A DNA stretch of 64,000 nucleotides from Polynucleobacter sp. MWH-UH24A (GCF_018687475.1 NZ_CP061292.1:868001-932000); one strand, 5' to 3'. Shown: positions 8,606 to 17,984, counted from the first letter of the stretch. The notes: generated by a model not told the origin, from the sequence alone. A program made the numbers and translations.

Positions 8606-9422
8606 TGACCCAGAACTGCCACCACTTGCGTTCTTTCTGAACTCGCTTACCGGTCTTAAAGATCTGACTATCAGGAAAGTTCAATTTAAAGACGCGCATC
8701 GCATCAGAACTTAAGTCAGTCATACCCAAGGCTTGGTAGGACTGAATCAAAATATAAAGCGCCTCTTCAACTGCGGGTGCGCGGTCATAATCCCGAATAA
8801 CGAGCTGGGCACGGTTCGCAGCAGCCAAATAGGCACCACGGTCATAGTAATAGCGCGCCACAATGACATCGGCCTCCGCTAATGAGTTGACGATGTAGCG
8901 CATGCGATCGAGCGAGTCAGGCGCGTATTTACTATTAGGGAAGCGTTCGACCACGACCTTAAAGGATTCAAAGGCCTCCTTAGCAGCCTTGGGATCGCGC
9001 TCACTGAGATCTTGCCCAGTGAACTTACCCATAAAACCCAAGTCATCATTAAAAGTAATGAGGCCCTTGAGGTAATACGCGTAATCTAAACTGGGATTGC
9101 CTTGATGCAATTTAATAAAGCGATCGATTTGTACTAAGGCTTGAGCAGGCTCTTGGGCCTTCCAAAAACAATACGCTGAGTTAATTTGCGCTTGTTGCGA
9201 GTAGGGACCGAATGGAAAGCGCGCCTCGAGTTTCTCAAAGTACTGACCGCACTTATCAAAATCATTCTCATTCATCTTATCGCGCGCCTCGGTGTAGAGC
9301 TTTGCCTCTGACCAGCCTAAGGTTTCATCGGTGCTGGTATTGGCGCATGAGGTGAGAAGCATTACAGAAGAAACTAGCGAAGCAAGAACAACAAGCCTTA
9401 AACTAGCACGATGGTGCCCCAT
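8598..9422 (-). CDS. bamD: Outer-membrane assembly lipoprotein BamD
   Basis: BamD is the essential lipoprotein partner of BamA in the beta-barrel assembly machine at the inner face of the outer membrane. From the ATG at 9422 the protein has a signal peptide ending in the lipobox LLTSC, followed by a tetratricopeptide array (YFEKLEARFPFGPYSQQAQ, SFKVVVERFPNSKYAPDS, AQLVIRDYDRAPAVEEAL). It ends in WWQFWVTK. An ATG at 9464 would extend the N-terminus by 14 residues into the divergent rluD gene and adds nothing to the signal peptide, so I reject it. The 3' end overlaps the alr stop by 8 bases, tail to tail. Confidence 0.93.
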   Translation of the reverse strand: MGHHRASLRLVVLASLVSSVMLLTSCANTSTDETLGWSEAKLYTEARDKMNENDFDKCGQYFEKLEARFPFGPYSQQAQINSAYCFWKAQEPAQALVQIDRFIKLHQGNPSLDYAYYLKGLITFNDDLGFMGKFTGQDLSERDPKAAKEAFESFKVVVERFPNSKYAPDSLDRMRYIVNSLAEADVIVARYYYDRGAYLAAANRAQLVIRDYDRAPAVEEALYILIQSYQALGMTDLSSDAMRVFKLNFPDSQIFKTGKRVQKERKWWQFWVTK

Positions 9423-9457
9423 AGGGGGAATTGATAACACAATAAGGTCCTTCCAGC

Positions 9458-10492
9458 GTGGCATTGCCGCAAACTCCTGATCCGAATTCCACTGATTATA
9501 TCGATGATGAGGATTTCATTGCCCTTGAGATCCCTGATGCATGGGCCGGTGAGCGTTTAGATAAAGTCTTAGCCCATTTTTTAACCGATTACTCCCGCAA
9601 TCGGATCCAGTCATGGGCCAACCAAGGGGCCGTTCTAGTCGATGGCAAGGTTGTTAAATCACGGCAGATTTTGCGCGGCGGTGAAGCAATTCGGGTCTTT
9701 CCGCAAGAGATGCCAGAGCAGCACGCGTTTGAGCCAGAAGAGATCCCCCTCAATTGCATCTATGAAGACGATCACATACTGGTCTTTAACAAAGTGGCTG
9801 GGATGGTGATGCATCCAGCGGCTGGGAACTGGACCGGAACGGTATTAAATGGCTTACTGTTTCATTACCCCGAGCTCGCGCAGTTACCACGTGCTGGCAT
9901 TGTGCATCGATTGGATAAAGACACCTCAGGGCTCTTTGTGGTGGCGCGTACCGCATTGGCTCAAACTGCCTTAGTACGGCTATTGCAAGATCATTTGGTT
10001 GAGCGACGCTATCTTGCATGGGTTTGGGGCGATACCCCTTTGCATGGAACGATCAATGCGGCCTTAGCGCGTGACCCCCGTGATCGACTCAAGATTGCAG
10101 TGGTTCCTGCAGATTCCAAAGTGGCAAACGCTAAAGCCGCGCGCACACATTACAAACGGTTGGCCCTTGGCGCCTATCAACAGAGCAAGGTCTCGTTATT
10201 GGAATGTCGTCTTGAGACCGGACGAACCCATCAAATTCGCGTGCATCTCGAGTCCTTGTCCTATCCCTTACTTGGCGATCCAGTCTATCGTAAGCGCATC
10301 CCAGCAGCCGCGAGTCAATTGTTCTTAAAGCGCCAAGCGCTCCATGCCTTTGCATTGGAGTTCGTTCACCCAAGTACTAACACGCCGATGCAATGGTTTG
10401 CCCCCATTCCAGACGATCTCATGGAGTTGCACGCGCAAGTGCAAATGAATGGCGCAGTTCTTCCTAAACCGTTTCATGAATCTTCCTCATGA
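9458..10492 (+). CDS. rluD: Ribosomal large subunit pseudouridine synthase D
   Basis: RluD makes pseudouridines 1911, 1915 and 1917 in helix 69 of 23S rRNA. The 344-residue protein has an N-terminal S4 RNA-binding domain (RLDKVLAHFLTDYSRNRIQSW), then the catalytic motif HRLDKDTSGL with the catalytic Asp near residue 152, and ETGRTHQIRVHL. The GTG start at 9458 is supported by AATAAGG at 9441-9447. The bamD-rluD divergent pair followed by pgeF is a common arrangement in proteobacteria. The stop overlaps the next start in an ATGA. Confidence 0.94.
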   Translation: MALPQTPDPNSTDYIDDEDFIALEIPDAWAGERLDKVLAHFLTDYSRNRIQSWANQGAVLVDGKVVKSRQILRGGEAIRVFPQEMPEQHAFEPEEIPLNCIYEDDHILVFNKVAGMVMHPAAGNWTGTVLNGLLFHYPELAQLPRAGIVHRLDKDTSGLFVVARTALAQTALVRLLQDHLVERRYLAWVWGDTPLHGTINAALARDPRDRLKIAVVPADSKVANAKAARTHYKRLALGAYQQSKVSLLECRLETGRTHQIRVHLESLSYPLLGDPVYRKRIPAAASQLFLKRQALHAFALEFVHPSTNTPMQWFAPIPDDLMELHAQVQMNGAVLPKPFHESSS

Positions 10493-11280
10493 GCCCGCTT
10501 CGTATTCTTAAACCCGATTGGCCAGCGCCAGCCAATGTGCATGCATTTACGACCACCCGAAAAGGTGGCTTTAGCCAAACACCATACGATCAATTCAACT
10601 TAGGAGCGTTTGCCGGTGAGGACCTCCAGGTCGTCCAACAAAACCGGGCCTTACTAAACGCCTTATTGCCGCAAGCGCCGTTTTGGATTAAACAAGTGCA
10701 TGGAACGGATGTGGTTATGGCGCAAGGTGTTCATGAGGGCATTGGCGATTCCATCATTGAAGCCGATGCGAGCGTCACGACTCATCCTCAAACTGTTTTG
10801 AGTATCTTGGCAGCCGATTGCATGCCAGTGTTATTGACCAACCGATTTGGAACAGCGGTGGCGGCAGCGCATGCGGGTTGGCGGGGATTGTGCGCCGGTG
10901 TTTTAGAAAATACCGTTGCAAACCTTCTAAAGGCATCCTCTTGCACACCATCAGATTTGCTGGCATGGATTGGTCCGAGCATCTCGGTAGCCCATTACGA
11001 AGTCGGAGCTGAAGTACGAGCTGCGTTTATCGCATCGGCAGCGCAATTTGATTATCAACTCGATGCCGCATGCTTCATTCCCCATCATGCATCCGGTCCT
11101 GATAAATATTTGGCTGATCTGCCACGAATTGCCAAATCTCGACTACAGGCCTTGGGTATTAACGCGGTTTATGGTGGTGATTTGTGCACCTACCGTGACC
11201 CTGAGCGCTTTTACTCCTATCGCCGCGAAACCCCCACGGGACGCTTTGCCAGCTTGATTTGGTTCAATCCGAAGTCCTAG
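10489..11280 (+). CDS. pgeF: PgeF/YfiH (LACC1 family) multicopper-like purine nucleoside phosphorylase
   Basis: The 263-residue protein carries the family hallmarks: QVHGTD near residue 67, ADCMPVLL near 107, AAHAGWRGLCAGVLE near 124, and a terminal GDLCTYRDPERFYSYRRE. The His and Cys in these motifs bind one zinc. Members have been described as polyphenol oxidases and, more recently, as enzymes cleaving adenosine and other purine nucleosides. In E. coli the protein also edits mis-acylated peptidoglycan precursors. It is translationally coupled to rluD through a 4-base ATGA overlap. Confidence 0.88.
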   Translation: MSPLRILKPDWPAPANVHAFTTTRKGGFSQTPYDQFNLGAFAGEDLQVVQQNRALLNALLPQAPFWIKQVHGTDVVMAQGVHEGIGDSIIEADASVTTHPQTVLSILAADCMPVLLTNRFGTAVAAAHAGWRGLCAGVLENTVANLLKASSCTPSDLLAWIGPSISVAHYEVGAEVRAAFIASAAQFDYQLDAACFIPHHASGPDKYLADLPRIAKSRLQALGINAVYGGDLCTYRDPERFYSYRRETPTGRFASLIWFNPKS

Positions 11281-11325
11281 TGATCAGGGCCCTTGCCGTA
11301 CCATGGCCCATCAATCCTGATAAAT

Positions 11326-11352
11326 GCTAGGGTTAGTGCTTATAACCCTAGC
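11326..11352. repeat. Perfect 10-bp inverted repeat upstream of phaC
   Basis: GCTAGGGTTA (11326-11335) and TAACCCTAGC (11343-11352) are perfect inverted arms around a 7-base centre, 72 bases before the phaC ATG and 46 bases after the pgeF stop. No T-run follows, so it is a poor intrinsic terminator. It could be an operator, for example for PhaR encoded downstream, or an mRNA hairpin. Confidence 0.6.
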
Positions 11353-11423
11353 GTCATAATCATCTGAGAATAGAGACGTACTGTTTAGTTTGTTTTACAC
11401 CTTTTAAGAAAATCACCATCATC

Positions 11424-13040
11424 ATGAATTTGGGTAATTCACCAAGCTTGGCCCCGCAATACATGGCCATGATCCCCGCAGAAAAGCTCTCTGAAATTCA
11501 AACAAAATACCTCGAGGACCTCGGTAAATTGGGCAAAGATCCCAATGCCTTGGAGTTTAAAGACCGGCGCTTTATGGGTGAAGCGTGGCAAAACCCCTGG
11601 AGCAAGGCGCTGGTATCGACCTACTTATTGAACTCGCGTTATTTGAACGAGCTCGTGCAAGCGGTGCAAACGGATAACAAAACCCGTCAGCGAATTGAGT
11701 TTGCTACCAATCAAATGATCGATGCCTTATCGCCATCGAACTTCTTGGCCACCAATCCAGAAGCGCTTGAGACCATCCTGAAGACTCAAGGCCAATCGAT
11801 TCAGAAAGGCATTCTGAACTTATTAGGGGATCTCGGCAAAGGCAAGGTGAGCCAAACCGACGAGAGTGGTTTTGAGGTCGGCAAAAATCTAGCGCAGACT
11901 GAGGGTGCCGTCGTGTTTCGCAACCCGCTCTTTGAACTGATTCAGTACAAGCCATTGACCGACCAGGTTTATGAGCGTCCATTCTTGATGGTACCTCCGT
12001 GCATTAATAAGTACTACATACTGGATTTGCAACCCGATAATTCGGTGGTGCGCTATATGGTGAGCCAAGGGCATACGGTGTTCTTGGTCTCCTGGAAAAA
12101 TCCGGACACCAGCATGGATCGCATCACTTGGGATGACTATGTGGGCACGGGTGTCCTTGAAGCCATTCGGGTCACACAGGAAATTAGTCAACAAGACAAA
12201 ATTAATATATTGGGCTTCTGTGTGGGTGGCACACTAGTCAGTACCGCTCTCGCAGTGCTCGCGGCACGCAAAGACGATGCCATTGAAAGCTTGACACTGT
12301 TAACCACCTTATTGGATTTCACGGACACGGGAATCTTGGACGTCTTCATTGATGAGTCTTTGGTTAACCTGCGCGAGAAATCCATTGGTGGTGCTGAGGG
12401 ACGCTATGGCCTCTTATCCGGCTTGGAGTTAGCCAATACCTTTTCGTTCTTACGGCCCAATGAGTTGGTGTGGAACTACGTGGTCGACAACTACCTCAAA
12501 GGAAACTCGCCGCCGCCATTTGACTTGCTCTACTGGAACGGCGACTCCACCAATTTGCCTGGCCCGATGTATTGCTGGTACCTGCGCCATACCTATTTGC
12601 AAAATGATTTAGCAAAACCCGGCAAACTCAAAGTGTGTGGTGAGAAAATTGATCTAAGCAAGATCAAAGTTCCTGCTTACATCTACGCCTCACGCGAGGA
12701 TCACATTGTTCCGTGGCAATCTGGATACGAGAGCACCCAAATTCTGAAGGGCCCAATTCGCTTTGTGATGGGGGCATCGGGTCATATTGCTGGTGTGATC
12801 AATCCACCCCATAAGAAAAAACGCAATTACTGGACCAACTCCAATTTACCGAAATCCGCCGCCGCTTGGTTCAAAGGCGCCAAAGAGGTACCTGGCAGTT
12901 GGTGGCCGGACTTTACTGAATGGCTTACTCAATATGGCGGCAAGCAAATTCCTCCACCAACGGAGTATGGGCGGGGCAAATATAAGAAATTAGTTGCAGC
13001 GCCTGGCACCTACGTCAAAGAAAAGGCGCAAAAGGTTTAA
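11424..13040 (+). CDS. phaC: Class I poly(3-hydroxyalkanoate) synthase
   Basis: PhaC polymerises 3-hydroxybutyryl-CoA into storage polyester at the granule surface. The 538 residues contain the alpha/beta-hydrolase core with the modified lipase box GFCVGGT, whose Cys266 is the acyl-carrying nucleophile. SREDHIVPW supplies the Asp and GASGHIAGVINPP the His of the triad. The N-terminal domain, RRYFLVSTY-like in Cupriavidus, is present as QNPWSKALVSTYLLNSRYL. The protein is about 50 residues shorter than the well-known Cupriavidus enzyme, mainly at the N-terminus. phaB follows 26 bases later and the two should be co-transcribed. Confidence 0.95.
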   Translation: MNLGNSPSLAPQYMAMIPAEKLSEIQTKYLEDLGKLGKDPNALEFKDRRFMGEAWQNPWSKALVSTYLLNSRYLNELVQAVQTDNKTRQRIEFATNQMIDALSPSNFLATNPEALETILKTQGQSIQKGILNLLGDLGKGKVSQTDESGFEVGKNLAQTEGAVVFRNPLFELIQYKPLTDQVYERPFLMVPPCINKYYILDLQPDNSVVRYMVSQGHTVFLVSWKNPDTSMDRITWDDYVGTGVLEAIRVTQEISQQDKINILGFCVGGTLVSTALAVLAARKDDAIESLTLLTTLLDFTDTGILDVFIDESLVNLREKSIGGAEGRYGLLSGLELANTFSFLRPNELVWNYVVDNYLKGNSPPPFDLLYWNGDSTNLPGPMYCWYLRHTYLQNDLAKPGKLKVCGEKIDLSKIKVPAYIYASREDHIVPWQSGYESTQILKGPIRFVMGASGHIAGVINPPHKKKRNYWTNSNLPKSAAAWFKGAKEVPGSWWPDFTEWLTQYGGKQIPPPTEYGRGKYKKLVAAPGTYVKEKAQKV

Positions 13041-13066
13041 TCGATTGATCTGAATACAAGGAGAAG

Positions 13067-13810
13067 ATGATGGCACAACGGATTGCATATGTAACGGGTG
13101 GTATGGGCGGAATTGGTACGGCGATTTGTCAGCGCCTATCCAAAGGCGGCTTTAAGGTGATTGCTGGCTGTGGCCCAAACTCACCGCGTAAGGATCGCTG
13201 GATTGGTGAGCAAAAGGCCCTAGGTTATGAGTTCATTGCGTCAGAGGGCAATGTATCCGATTGGGAAAGTACCAAAGCGGCTTTTGAAAAGGTGAGGGCT
13301 GAGGTTGGTCGCGTTGATGTGTTGGTGAATAATGCCGGTATCACTCGGGATAGCGTATTTCGGAAGATGACCCCTGAAGATTGGAAGGCGGTGATTGATA
13401 CCAACCTGAACTCACTTTTTAATGTCACCAAACAAGTGATTGATGGCATGATCGATAACGGCTGGGGCCGGATTATTAATATTTCTTCAGTCAATGGTCA
13501 AAAAGGTCAGTTTGGTCAAACCAACTATTCCACCGCCAAAGCTGGATTACACGGCTTCACCATGGCGCTCGCCCAAGAGGTTGCCAGTAAGGGCGTGACC
13601 GTCAATACCGTCTCTCCAGGCTATATTGCAACCGATATGGTCAAAGCGATTCGGGAGGACGTGCTCGAGAAGATCATTGGCACCATCCCGGTGAAGCGTC
13701 TTGGAACCCCCGATGAGATTGCCTCGATTTGTGCCTGGATTGCCTCGGACGATGGTGCTTTTTCCACTGGCGCTGACTTCTCGCTCAATGGAGGGATTCA
13801 TACAGGCTAA
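13067..13810 (+). CDS. phaB: Acetoacetyl-CoA reductase PhaB
   Basis: This short-chain dehydrogenase reduces acetoacetyl-CoA to (R)-3-hydroxybutyryl-CoA with NADPH, supplying the PHA synthase. The 247 residues show the Rossmann motif TGGMGGIGTAIC, NNAG near residue 89, catalytic Ser in INISSVNGQKGQFGQTNYSTAKAG with Tyr and Lys, and SPGYIATDM. ATGATG at 13067 follows AAGGAGA. It sits between the polymerase and the regulator phaR. Confidence 0.95.
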   Translation: MMAQRIAYVTGGMGGIGTAICQRLSKGGFKVIAGCGPNSPRKDRWIGEQKALGYEFIASEGNVSDWESTKAAFEKVRAEVGRVDVLVNNAGITRDSVFRKMTPEDWKAVIDTNLNSLFNVTKQVIDGMIDNGWGRIINISSVNGQKGQFGQTNYSTAKAGLHGFTMALAQEVASKGVTVNTVSPGYIATDMVKAIREDVLEKIIGTIPVKRLGTPDEIASICAWIASDDGAFSTGADFSLNGGIHTG

Positions 13811-13855
13811 ACTAAGGGGAAATTCTGCATTGCAACAACGAGCAAGGGAATAACC

Positions 13856-14416
13856 ATGGCTACACGAACTAGACGGGCTGGCGATGAGCGCCTCATCAAG
13901 AAGTACCCCAATCGGCGTCTTTACGATACCCAAACGAGTACCTATGTGACCCTCGCTGACATTAAAGAGTTGGTAATGGCATCGGAGAGCTTTAAGGTGC
14001 TCGATGCCAAAACGGACGAAGATCTGACCCGCAGTATTCTTTTGCAGATCATTCTTGAGGAAGAGGCCTGCGGGATGCCAATTTTCTCTACCCAAATGCT
14101 CCAGCAAATGATCCGTTTTTATGGGCACTCAATGCAAGGTTTAATGGGTAACCATTTAGAGCGAACCATGCAATCGTTTATGGATATGCAGCAAAAATTG
14201 ACCGAGCAATCCAAGTCGATGACGGGTGGCGGCACTGAAGCCTGGACCCAAATGATGAACTTGCAAAATCCGTTTATGCAAAATCTGATGACCAACTACA
14301 TGGATCAGAGTAAAGATTTATTTCTAAAAATGCAGGAGCAAATGCAAGGCTCAAACCAGTTGTTCACTCCTTTTCCATTCAAAGGCAAATCCGACGCATC
14401 GGATTCTAATTCTTAG
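13856..14416 (+). CDS. phaR: Polyhydroxyalkanoate synthesis repressor PhaR
   Basis: PhaR represses phasin genes and its own gene, and is released by binding nascent polymer. The 186-residue protein has the PHB/PHA accumulation regulator DNA-binding domain at residues 13-75, starting IKKYPNRRLYDTQTSTYVTLADIKELV, then a granule-binding domain with repeated Met- and Gln-rich helices. The 3' part is rich in NPFMQNLMTNYMDQ-like amphipathic sequence. The gene follows phaB by 45 bases. No phasin gene is in the window. Confidence 0.93.
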   Translation: MATRTRRAGDERLIKKYPNRRLYDTQTSTYVTLADIKELVMASESFKVLDAKTDEDLTRSILLQIILEEEACGMPIFSTQMLQQMIRFYGHSMQGLMGNHLERTMQSFMDMQQKLTEQSKSMTGGGTEAWTQMMNLQNPFMQNLMTNYMDQSKDLFLKMQEQMQGSNQLFTPFPFKGKSDASDSNS

Positions 14417-14468
14417 GCACTGGGCCTTAGGCGTTCTCACTATTTAATTTTAGGATCGGGCCTTATTC

Positions 14469-15827
14469 GTGGTTGCAAAAGTAGGATTTGTTTCATTAGG
14501 TTGTCCTAAAGCATTGGTTGATTCAGAACTGATCTTGACCCAATTAAGTGCCGAAGGGTATGAGACCGCAAAAGACTATGCAGGGGCCGATCTCGTCATT
14601 GTGAACACCTGCGGCTTTATTGATTCGGCAGTCGAAGAAAGTTTATCGGCGATTGGTGAAGCGCTCACTGAAAACGGCAAGGTGATCGTAACCGGATGCC
14701 TAGGTGCTAAGAAGAACGCCGATGGCAGTGATCTCATTACGAGTATTCATCCTAAAGTATTGGCAGTGACTGGACCGCACGCAACGGCGGAAGTCTTGCA
14801 AGCCGTGCACACTCATTTGCCTAAACCGCATGATCCTTTTATGGATCTCGTGCCCCCAGCGGGTATCAAACTGACGCCAAAGCATTACGCCTATCTCAAA
14901 ATCTCTGAGGGTTGTAATCATCGGTGTAGCTTTTGCATTATCCCCAGTATGCGAGGTGATCTAGTATCGCGCCCCATCGGCGATGTATTGCAAGAAGCAC
15001 AAAAACTTTTTGAGTCGGGAGTGAAAGAGCTCTTGGTGGTCTCGCAAGATACCAGTGCCTATGGCGTTGATATTCAGTACCGCACCGGCTTTTGGGATGG
15101 TAAGCCGATCAAGACACGCTTGTATGATTTGGCACTTGCACTGCATGAGCTTGCGCTAAGGCATCAAGCCTGGGTGCGCATGCATTATGTGTATCCCTAT
15201 CCCCATGTGGATCAGATTCTTCCAATCATGGCGAAATTCAAGGATGAGGGATTTGGGCTCTTGCCATATTTGGACATTCCGTTTCAACATGCACACCCCG
15301 ATGTGCTCAAACGCATGAAACGACCCGCGAGCGGAGAAAAAAATCTGGATCGTATTGCTGCATGGCGAGCGATTTGTCCCGATCTTGTGATTCGTAGTAC
15401 GTTTATTGCCGGATTCCCTGGCGAAACCGAAGATGAGTTTTCAGCCTTACTGCAATTTATGGAAGAGGCGCAAATCGATCGAGCCGGGTGCTTTGCCTAT
15501 TCACCGGTGGAGGGCGCCACGGCCAATGAGCTCGACCACCCCGTGCCTGAGTCCCTTCGTGAGGAGCGACGCTCCCGCTTCATGGCGCTCGCCGAGGAAC
15601 AATCAAGCCGGCGCTTACGGCGATTAGTCGACCAACGCATTCGGGTATTAGTTGACCATGTAACCCCTGAGGGCGGAATTGGTCGGAGTGCGGCCGATGC
15701 CCCAGAAATTGATGGGATTGTAAAAATCTTGCCACCCAGTAAGCCTTCCAAGCGCTTCCGGGTTGGGGAGTTTGTGAGGGCTACGGTCTTAGAAACTCAA
15801 GGGCATGATCTGATCGTGGAAGTCTAG
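14469..15827 (+). CDS. rimO: Ribosomal protein S12 methylthiotransferase RimO
   Basis: RimO adds a methylthio group to Asp88 of ribosomal protein S12 by radical-SAM chemistry. The 452 residues contain the N-terminal UPF0004 domain ([16 protein letters not shown]), the radical-SAM cysteines CNHRCSFC near residue 149, and a C-terminal TRAM domain. The start is GTG at 14469; an AGGA lies 13 bases upstream, so the ribosome site is weak. Its position between phaR and phaA splits the pha genes, although it has no known role in PHA metabolism. Confidence 0.95.
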   Translation: MVAKVGFVSLGCPKALVDSELILTQLSAEGYETAKDYAGADLVIVNTCGFIDSAVEESLSAIGEALTENGKVIVTGCLGAKKNADGSDLITSIHPKVLAVTGPHATAEVLQAVHTHLPKPHDPFMDLVPPAGIKLTPKHYAYLKISEGCNHRCSFCIIPSMRGDLVSRPIGDVLQEAQKLFESGVKELLVVSQDTSAYGVDIQYRTGFWDGKPIKTRLYDLALALHELALRHQAWVRMHYVYPYPHVDQILPIMAKFKDEGFGLLPYLDIPFQHAHPDVLKRMKRPASGEKNLDRIAAWRAICPDLVIRSTFIAGFPGETEDEFSALLQFMEEAQIDRAGCFAYSPVEGATANELDHPVPESLREERRSRFMALAEEQSSRRLRRLVDQRIRVLVDHVTPEGGIGRSAADAPEIDGIVKILPPSKPSKRFRVGEFVRATVLETQGHDLIVEV

Positions 15828-15864
15828 ATAATTCGTAATGAATGAGTAATACTTGGGTAGATAA

Positions 15865-15892
15865 TTGAAAGTGTCGGTTGATTAGCTAATTT
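15865..15892 (+). promoter_or_regulatory. Candidate promoter of phaA
   Basis: TTGAAA (15865-15870) and TAATTT (15887-15892) are 16 bases apart, 16 bases before the ATG and overlapping the approach to an AGAGGGGA ribosome site. It could give phaA its own transcript, separate from phaCBR. The -10 box is imperfect. Confidence 0.3.
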
Positions 15893-15907
15893 GCAAAGAG
15901 GGGAAAA

Positions 15908-17095
15908 ATGATGAGTCGTGAAGTCGTGGTTTTAAGTGCAGCGCGTTCTGCAATTGGAAGTTATGGTGGCAGTCTCAGTGGCATGGAGCCATCGGAGTTG
16001 GCTGGCGTTGTCATGAAAGAGGCGGTTGCCCGATCTGGCGCCGATCCTACCAAGATTAACTACGTAACGGTCGGCAATACCATGCCAACTGATTCACGCT
16101 ATGCCTATGTGGCTCGTGTTGCAGCCATTCAAGCGGGACTGCCGATGGACTCGGTCGCGATGGCCGTTAATCGTCTGTGCAGTTCTGGATTACAAGCGAT
16201 TGTGACCACTGCGCAAGGCATCATGCTCAACGACTATGACTATGGAGTTGGTGGCGGTGTGGAAGTGATGTCGCGCGCGATGTACGGAGCCACAGCGATG
16301 CGTAACGGTGCACGCATGGGCGATACGAAGATGATTGACCTCATGGTCGCAGTACTCACCGACCCCTTTGGTGTTGGCCATATGGGGATCACGGCAGAGA
16401 ATTTGGCCGAGAAATGGAAGATCACGCGCGAAGATCAAGATGCCTTTGCAGTGGAGTCGCATCGCCGTGCTGCTGCTGCGATTAAAGAAGGCCGCTTTAA
16501 ATCCCAAATCGTACCGATTACATTAAAAACCCGAAAGGGCGATGTGGTGTTTGATACCGATGAGCATTGCAAACCGGATACCACCATGGAGACCTTAGGA
16601 AAAATGAAGCCTGCCTTCAAAAAAGAGGGTGGCACAGTGACCGCAGGAAATGCATCGGGTGTCAACGACGGCGCCGCCTTCATGGTTTTAGCAGCAGCCG
16701 ATGTCGCTGCCAAAGCAGGCCAAAAACCGATTGCGCGTTTGGTTTCTTATGCAGTGGCTGGTGTTCCTAACCACATCATGGGCGAGGGCCCAATCCCCGC
16801 AACCAAGATTGCCTTGCAACGTGCTGGATTGACGCTAGACAAGATGGATGTGATTGAATCCAATGAGGCCTTTGCTGCTCAAGCGATTGCGGTGACCAAA
16901 GGGTTGGGCTTGGATCCAGCAAAGACCAACGTTAACGGCGGTGCGGTTGCACTCGGTCACCCAGTGGGTTGTACGGGTGCTGCGATTGCCACCAAAGCAA
17001 TTTATGAATTACACCGCACCAATGGTAAGTACTGCTTAGTCACCATGTGTATTGGTGGTGGTCAAGGCATTGCCGCGGTTTTTGAGAAGCTCTAA
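15908..17095 (+). CDS. phaA: Acetyl-CoA acetyltransferase (beta-ketothiolase) PhaA
   Basis: This enzyme condenses two acetyl-CoA into acetoacetyl-CoA, the entry step of PHB synthesis; it also serves other acyl-CoA thiolysis. The 395 residues include the acyl-enzyme Cys in NRLCSSGLQAI near residue 91, the His region ESNEAFAAQAIAV near 318-330, and the C-terminal catalytic Cys in GHPVGCTGA and MCIGGGQG. The ATG pair at 15908 follows AGAGGGGA. It converges with serB with only 3 bases between the stops. The amide-to-acid fine specificity cannot be read from sequence. Confidence 0.92.
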   Translation: MMSREVVVLSAARSAIGSYGGSLSGMEPSELAGVVMKEAVARSGADPTKINYVTVGNTMPTDSRYAYVARVAAIQAGLPMDSVAMAVNRLCSSGLQAIVTTAQGIMLNDYDYGVGGGVEVMSRAMYGATAMRNGARMGDTKMIDLMVAVLTDPFGVGHMGITAENLAEKWKITREDQDAFAVESHRRAAAAIKEGRFKSQIVPITLKTRKGDVVFDTDEHCKPDTTMETLGKMKPAFKKEGGTVTAGNASGVNDGAAFMVLAAADVAAKAGQKPIARLVSYAVAGVPNHIMGEGPIPATKIALQRAGLTLDKMDVIESNEAFAAQAIAVTKGLGLDPAKTNVNGGAVALGHPVGCTGAAIATKAIYELHRTNGKYCLVTMCIGGGQGIAAVFEKL

Positions 17096-17098
17096 GCC

Positions 17099-17971
17099 TT
17101 ACAGCAGTTCGAGGACTGCATCTAAGCCGACGTTGTCTAAAGCGACGTCGGCCTTTTCTTTAACAATGGCTTTAGCGCGATAGGCAACGCTTAAACCACA
17201 ATCGGACATCATCAATAGATCATTGGCACCATCACCGATCACGATCGCTGAGCGCTTATTGAGATCAAAACGCGCGCATGCGGCTTCCACAAAACGATTC
17301 TTGGCAACGCCATCCACAATATCGCCCAAGACCTGACCAGTGAGTTGATCACCCGTACTCTCCAGTTGATTAGAATGGGTTTCGCACAGGGAAAGGCGTT
17401 CTTGCATGCGATCGGTGAAGAATGTGAAACCACCAGAGACCAAAAGCGTGTGCATATCTCGTTCGTGGGCACCGCCAATCAGTAACTCCGCCCCTGGATT
17501 AAGTTGTAAGCGTTCCTCATAAACCGCATGCAAGGCCGAGATGGGTACACCCTCTAATAAGGCAACGCGCCTTCGCAGACTCTCCGCAAAGTTTGGAATC
17601 TCACCCCGCATCGTAGCCGCAGTAATTGCTGCAACCGCTGCTTTCTTACCAACAAAATCCGCAATCTCATCAATGCACTCAATATTGATCAGGGTCGAGT
17701 CCATATCCATGGCTAAGACCTTGAGCGCAGTGGCATCAAAACCAGCCGGCAGAATTGCTAGGTCGCAACCGCGCTCAGAGCAATACTGGCGCAGACCATT
17801 GCGCTCGAATGCTTCAATCTCGCGCAACAATAAAAATCGCCCAGCACGATGTTGAAAGCCGATTCCTAATGTTTGCAAGGCACGCTCCAAACCTTGAATC
17901 AATTGCGGATCGGTCGCGCTTGATCCGAGGACCTGCAAGCTTGGGTATGGGTTCGATGCGGTAGTCATCAT
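17099..17971 (-). CDS. serB: Phosphoserine phosphatase SerB
   Basis: SerB performs the last step of serine synthesis. It is a HAD-superfamily phosphatase: DMDSTLINIECIDE carries both catalytic Asp residues, LVSGGFTFF supplies the motif II Ser, and KNRFVEAACARFD and GDGANDLLM supply motifs III and IV. An N-terminal regulatory region of about 90 residues precedes these. An open frame extends to an ATG at 18022 inside mfd, but the ATGs at 17971 and 17968 give the usual start; the ribosome site is weak. It lies directly downstream of mfd (stop at 17985) and overlaps that gene only if the longer start is used. Confidence 0.92.
   Translation of the reverse strand: MMTTASNPYPSLQVLGSSATDPQLIQGLERALQTLGIGFQHRAGRFLLLREIEAFERNGLRQYCSERGCDLAILPAGFDATALKVLAMDMDSTLINIECIDEIADFVGKKAAVAAITAATMRGEIPNFAESLRRRVALLEGVPISALHAVYEERLQLNPGAELLIGGAHERDMHTLLVSGGFTFFTDRMQERLSLCETHSNQLESTGDQLTGQVLGDIVDGVAKNRFVEAACARFDLNKRSAIVIGDGANDLLMMSDCGLSVAYRAKAIVKEKADVALDNVGLDAVLELL
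17126..17161 (+). terminator. Intrinsic terminator of phaA embedded in the serB coding sequence
   Basis: GCCGACGT (17126-17133) pairs with ACGTCGGC (17145-17152). Two G-T wobbles and a G-C pair extend the stem to 11 pairs around a CTAAA loop. CTTTTCTTT follows. It begins 31 bases after the phaA stop on the plus strand and lies entirely inside the last codons of serB on the other strand. Confidence 0.75.
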
Positions 17972-17984
17972 GGATAAATTATGC

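Noticed and set aside
13547..14128. A 193-codon open frame on the minus strand across phaB and phaR
   Set aside because: It lies wholly opposite two clearly recognised genes, and its protein resembles nothing and has low-complexity composition.
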